A stretch of DNA of 64,000 nt from assembly GCF_002879865.1 (NCBI RefSeq), contig NZ_PNXY01000009.1, positions 185,829 through 249,828 on the forward strand, in the 5' to 3' direction. This document shows, piece by piece, positions 62,788 to 64,000 of this stretch. A program made the translations under genes and the position numbers. Source of the DNA: Paraburkholderia rhynchosiae. GTDB taxonomy: Bacteria > Pseudomonadota > Gammaproteobacteria > Burkholderiales > Burkholderiaceae. The notes under the pieces are model-generated. The model was not told where the DNA came from. It did not search any database and worked only from the letters and a program-made list of their open reading frames with translations. The number at the start of each line of letters is the position of its first letter. Within the stretch, counting starts at the first letter, position 1.

Positions 62788-63564
62788 ATGGCTTACGAGA
62801 ACATTCTGGTTGAAACGCGGGGACGGGTCGGCTTGGTTACCTTGAATCGTCCCAAGGCGTTGAACGCTTTGAACGATGCTCTGATGGACGAACTAGGCGC
62901 TGCTCTACGCGAGTTCGAGGCAGACGACGCCGTCGGTGCGATCGTGGTGACGGGCAGCGAGAAAGCGTTCGCCGCCGGAGCCGACATAGGCATGATGTCG
63001 ACGTATACCTACATGGACGTCTACAAAGGCGACTACATTACGCGCAACTGGGAGACGGTTCGCTCCATTCGCAAGCCGATCATTGCGGCGGTGGCGGGCT
63101 TCGCGCTGGGTGGAGGGTGCGAGTTGGCGATGATGTGCGACATGATCTTTGCCGCCGACACCGCAAAGTTTGGCCAGCCGGAAATCAAACTCGGCATCAT
63201 GCCGGGCGCCGGCGGCACACAGCGGCTGCCGCGAGCGGTGTCGAAGGCTAAGGCAATGGACCTTTGCCTGACTGCGCGTTTCATGGATGCCGCCGAGGCG
63301 GAGCGTGCCGGATTGGTGTCGCGTGTTATTCCGGCTGCGTCTCTAATAGACGAATCGATTGCCGCGGCAGCGACGATCGCAGAGTTCCCGCTGCCGGCGG
63401 TCATGATGGTGAAGGAATCGGTCAATAGGGCCTACGAAACGACGCTCGCAGAGGGCGTGAATTTCGAACGCCGTCTTTTCCATTCGCTCTTCGCTACAGA
63501 AGATCAAAAGGAGGGGATGGCAGCATTCGTGGAGAAGCGCAAACCGGTTTTCAAACATCGTTAA
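62788..63564 (+). CDS. paaF: Enoyl-CoA hydratase
   Basis: A 258-residue crotonase. [30 protein letters not shown] oxyanion loop, [16 protein letters not shown] with one catalytic Glu and [18 protein letters not shown] with the other. Both Glu residues needed for hydratase activity are present. Hydrates 2,3-dehydroadipyl-CoA in the phenylacetate pathway. GGAGGC precedes the ATG. Confidence 0.93.
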   Translation: MAYENILVETRGRVGLVTLNRPKALNALNDALMDELGAALREFEADDAVGAIVVTGSEKAFAAGADIGMMSTYTYMDVYKGDYITRNWETVRSIRKPIIAAVAGFALGGGCELAMMCDMIFAADTAKFGQPEIKLGIMPGAGGTQRLPRAVSKAKAMDLCLTARFMDAAEAERAGLVSRVIPAASLIDESIAAAATIAEFPLPAVMMVKESVNRAYETTLAEGVNFERRLFHSLFATEDQKEGMAAFVEKRKPVFKHR

Positions 63565-63584
63565 TACGCTTGTCAAAATAACGC

Positions 63585-63613
63585 TTGCAAGGCGCGGGCC
63601 GGCTCGCTAGAAT
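63585..63613 (+). promoter_or_regulatory. Promoter, TTGCAA-N17-TAGAAT
   Basis: -35 at 63585-63590 and -10 at 63608-63613 with an ideal 17-bp spacer. It lies upstream of the main rrn promoter and could be rrn P1 or a minor promoter. Confidence 0.65.
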
Positions 63614-63716
63614 CTCGCTCTTTCGTGCTCCGGACGCCGGGGCACGGGAAGCGGGAGAGCCAGCAGTGGCAAGGCTTCCAGCGGTGGCGGCAGGTTCGGT
63701 CAGTAAGAAAAACCTG

Positions 63717-63745
63717 TTGACGGCGCAGCGGAAGTTCTTCATAAT
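63717..63745 (+). promoter_or_regulatory. rrn promoter, TTGACG-N17-CATAAT
   Basis: -35 at 63717-63722 and -10 at 63740-63745, spacer 17 bp. Closest promoter to the 16S leader and therefore the probable main rrn promoter. A boxA-like antitermination element (ATCTTTAAAAATTAACA, from 63831) follows about 85 bases downstream. Confidence 0.75.
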
Positions 63746-64000
63746 CCCGCTTCTCTGCTGCAGATGCAGCGACGCAGAACGAAGTGGTGCCGGACAGGGT
63801 GGTAGCGGGCAGCGCGGGGAATGCGGACCGATCTTTAAAAATTAACAGCCGATAAGTGTGGGCGCTTGATGCACGACGCGAGGTGGATCCTTCGGGGTCT
63901 GCCGTAAAGCGGAAGTATCAAGTCTCACACAGTAATGAAAGGAAGGTCAGGCCGTTGAAAGATGGCTGGACACTTCGTCAGTACGTTGAGTGAGCGACCG

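Larger units (their letters stand above)
63565..64000 (+). other. Leader region of a ribosomal RNA operon
   Basis: No gene. Two sigma-70 promoters, a boxA-like element and the 5' arm and partner of the 16S processing stem (GTGTGGGCGCTTGA near 63856 with TCAAGTCTCACAC near 63918-63930) are seen. The end of the window, TTGAGTGAGCGACC, is the usual spacer just before 16S in Burkholderia; the 16S gene itself lies outside. Confidence 0.8.

Overview
The window looks like chromosome 1 of a Paraburkholderia/Caballeronia-type betaproteobacterium. The right part has the gene order and protein sequences of that group (ychF, ubiH-like, dsbC, M61 peptidase, azoR, ung, CYTH triphosphatase, trpC-D-G-E, gph, rpe, apaG, mltA, the phenylacetate block paaK-I-G-J-N plus paaF, then the leader of a ribosomal RNA operon). 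It is high in GC and GATC sites are frequent. The left ~40.8 kb is clearly different. It is accessory, lower in GC by eye, and on a line-by-line reading I found no GATC at all before position 41,016. The change of style falls between the XRE gene (ends 40,444) and the 3' end of ychF (40,845), in a 400-base segment full of hairpins.

Left accessory domain, part 1 (about 500-24,600): a catabolic regulon. It holds two complete ribose/inositol-type ABC importers, two Gfo/Idh/MocA oxidoreductases, an IolE-like TIM-barrel isomerase/dehydratase, a zinc alcohol dehydrogenase, two SDRs, and the ring-cleavage pair hydroxyquinol 1,2-dioxygenase and maleylacetate reductase, with three small ferredoxin-fold proteins (ABM, Dabb, YciI). 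Four transcription units share one 41-bp promoter module: TTTCC-N7-GGAAA followed exactly 17 bases later by GCATNTT. I read this as one regulon. My best hypothesis is that a carbocyclic polyol is imported, dehydrogenated and dehydrated to 1,2,4-trihydroxybenzene, then cleaved to maleylacetate and 3-oxoadipate. No aromatic hydroxylase that would make hydroxyquinol in the usual way is present.

Between the two transport clusters sits a divergent pair, an HNH-domain protein and a HEPN (RNTVGH) AbiJ-like protein, which looks like a phage-defence module. Part 2 (25,600-35,700): glyoxalase II, an AraC regulator and D-lactate dehydrogenase on the plus strand, facing an operon of cupin, SnoaL-like, two SDRs and glyoxalase I, then another SDR with a polytopic membrane protein. 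Part 3 (36,100-40,800): KptA RNA 2'-phosphotransferase, a DUF1917-like fragment, two tandem paralogues with an Xre/MbcA/ParS-like tail, several orphans and an XRE regulator preceded by three 15-bp direct repeats.

Right core domain (40,845-64,000): housekeeping genes. trpE-G-D-C with gph and rpe make a minus-strand cluster. The phenylacetate operon runs paaN-paaJ-paaG-paaI-paaK on the minus strand, with paaF divergent across a probable PaaR operator. The window ends in the promoter and leader region of an rrn operon, before the 16S gene starts.
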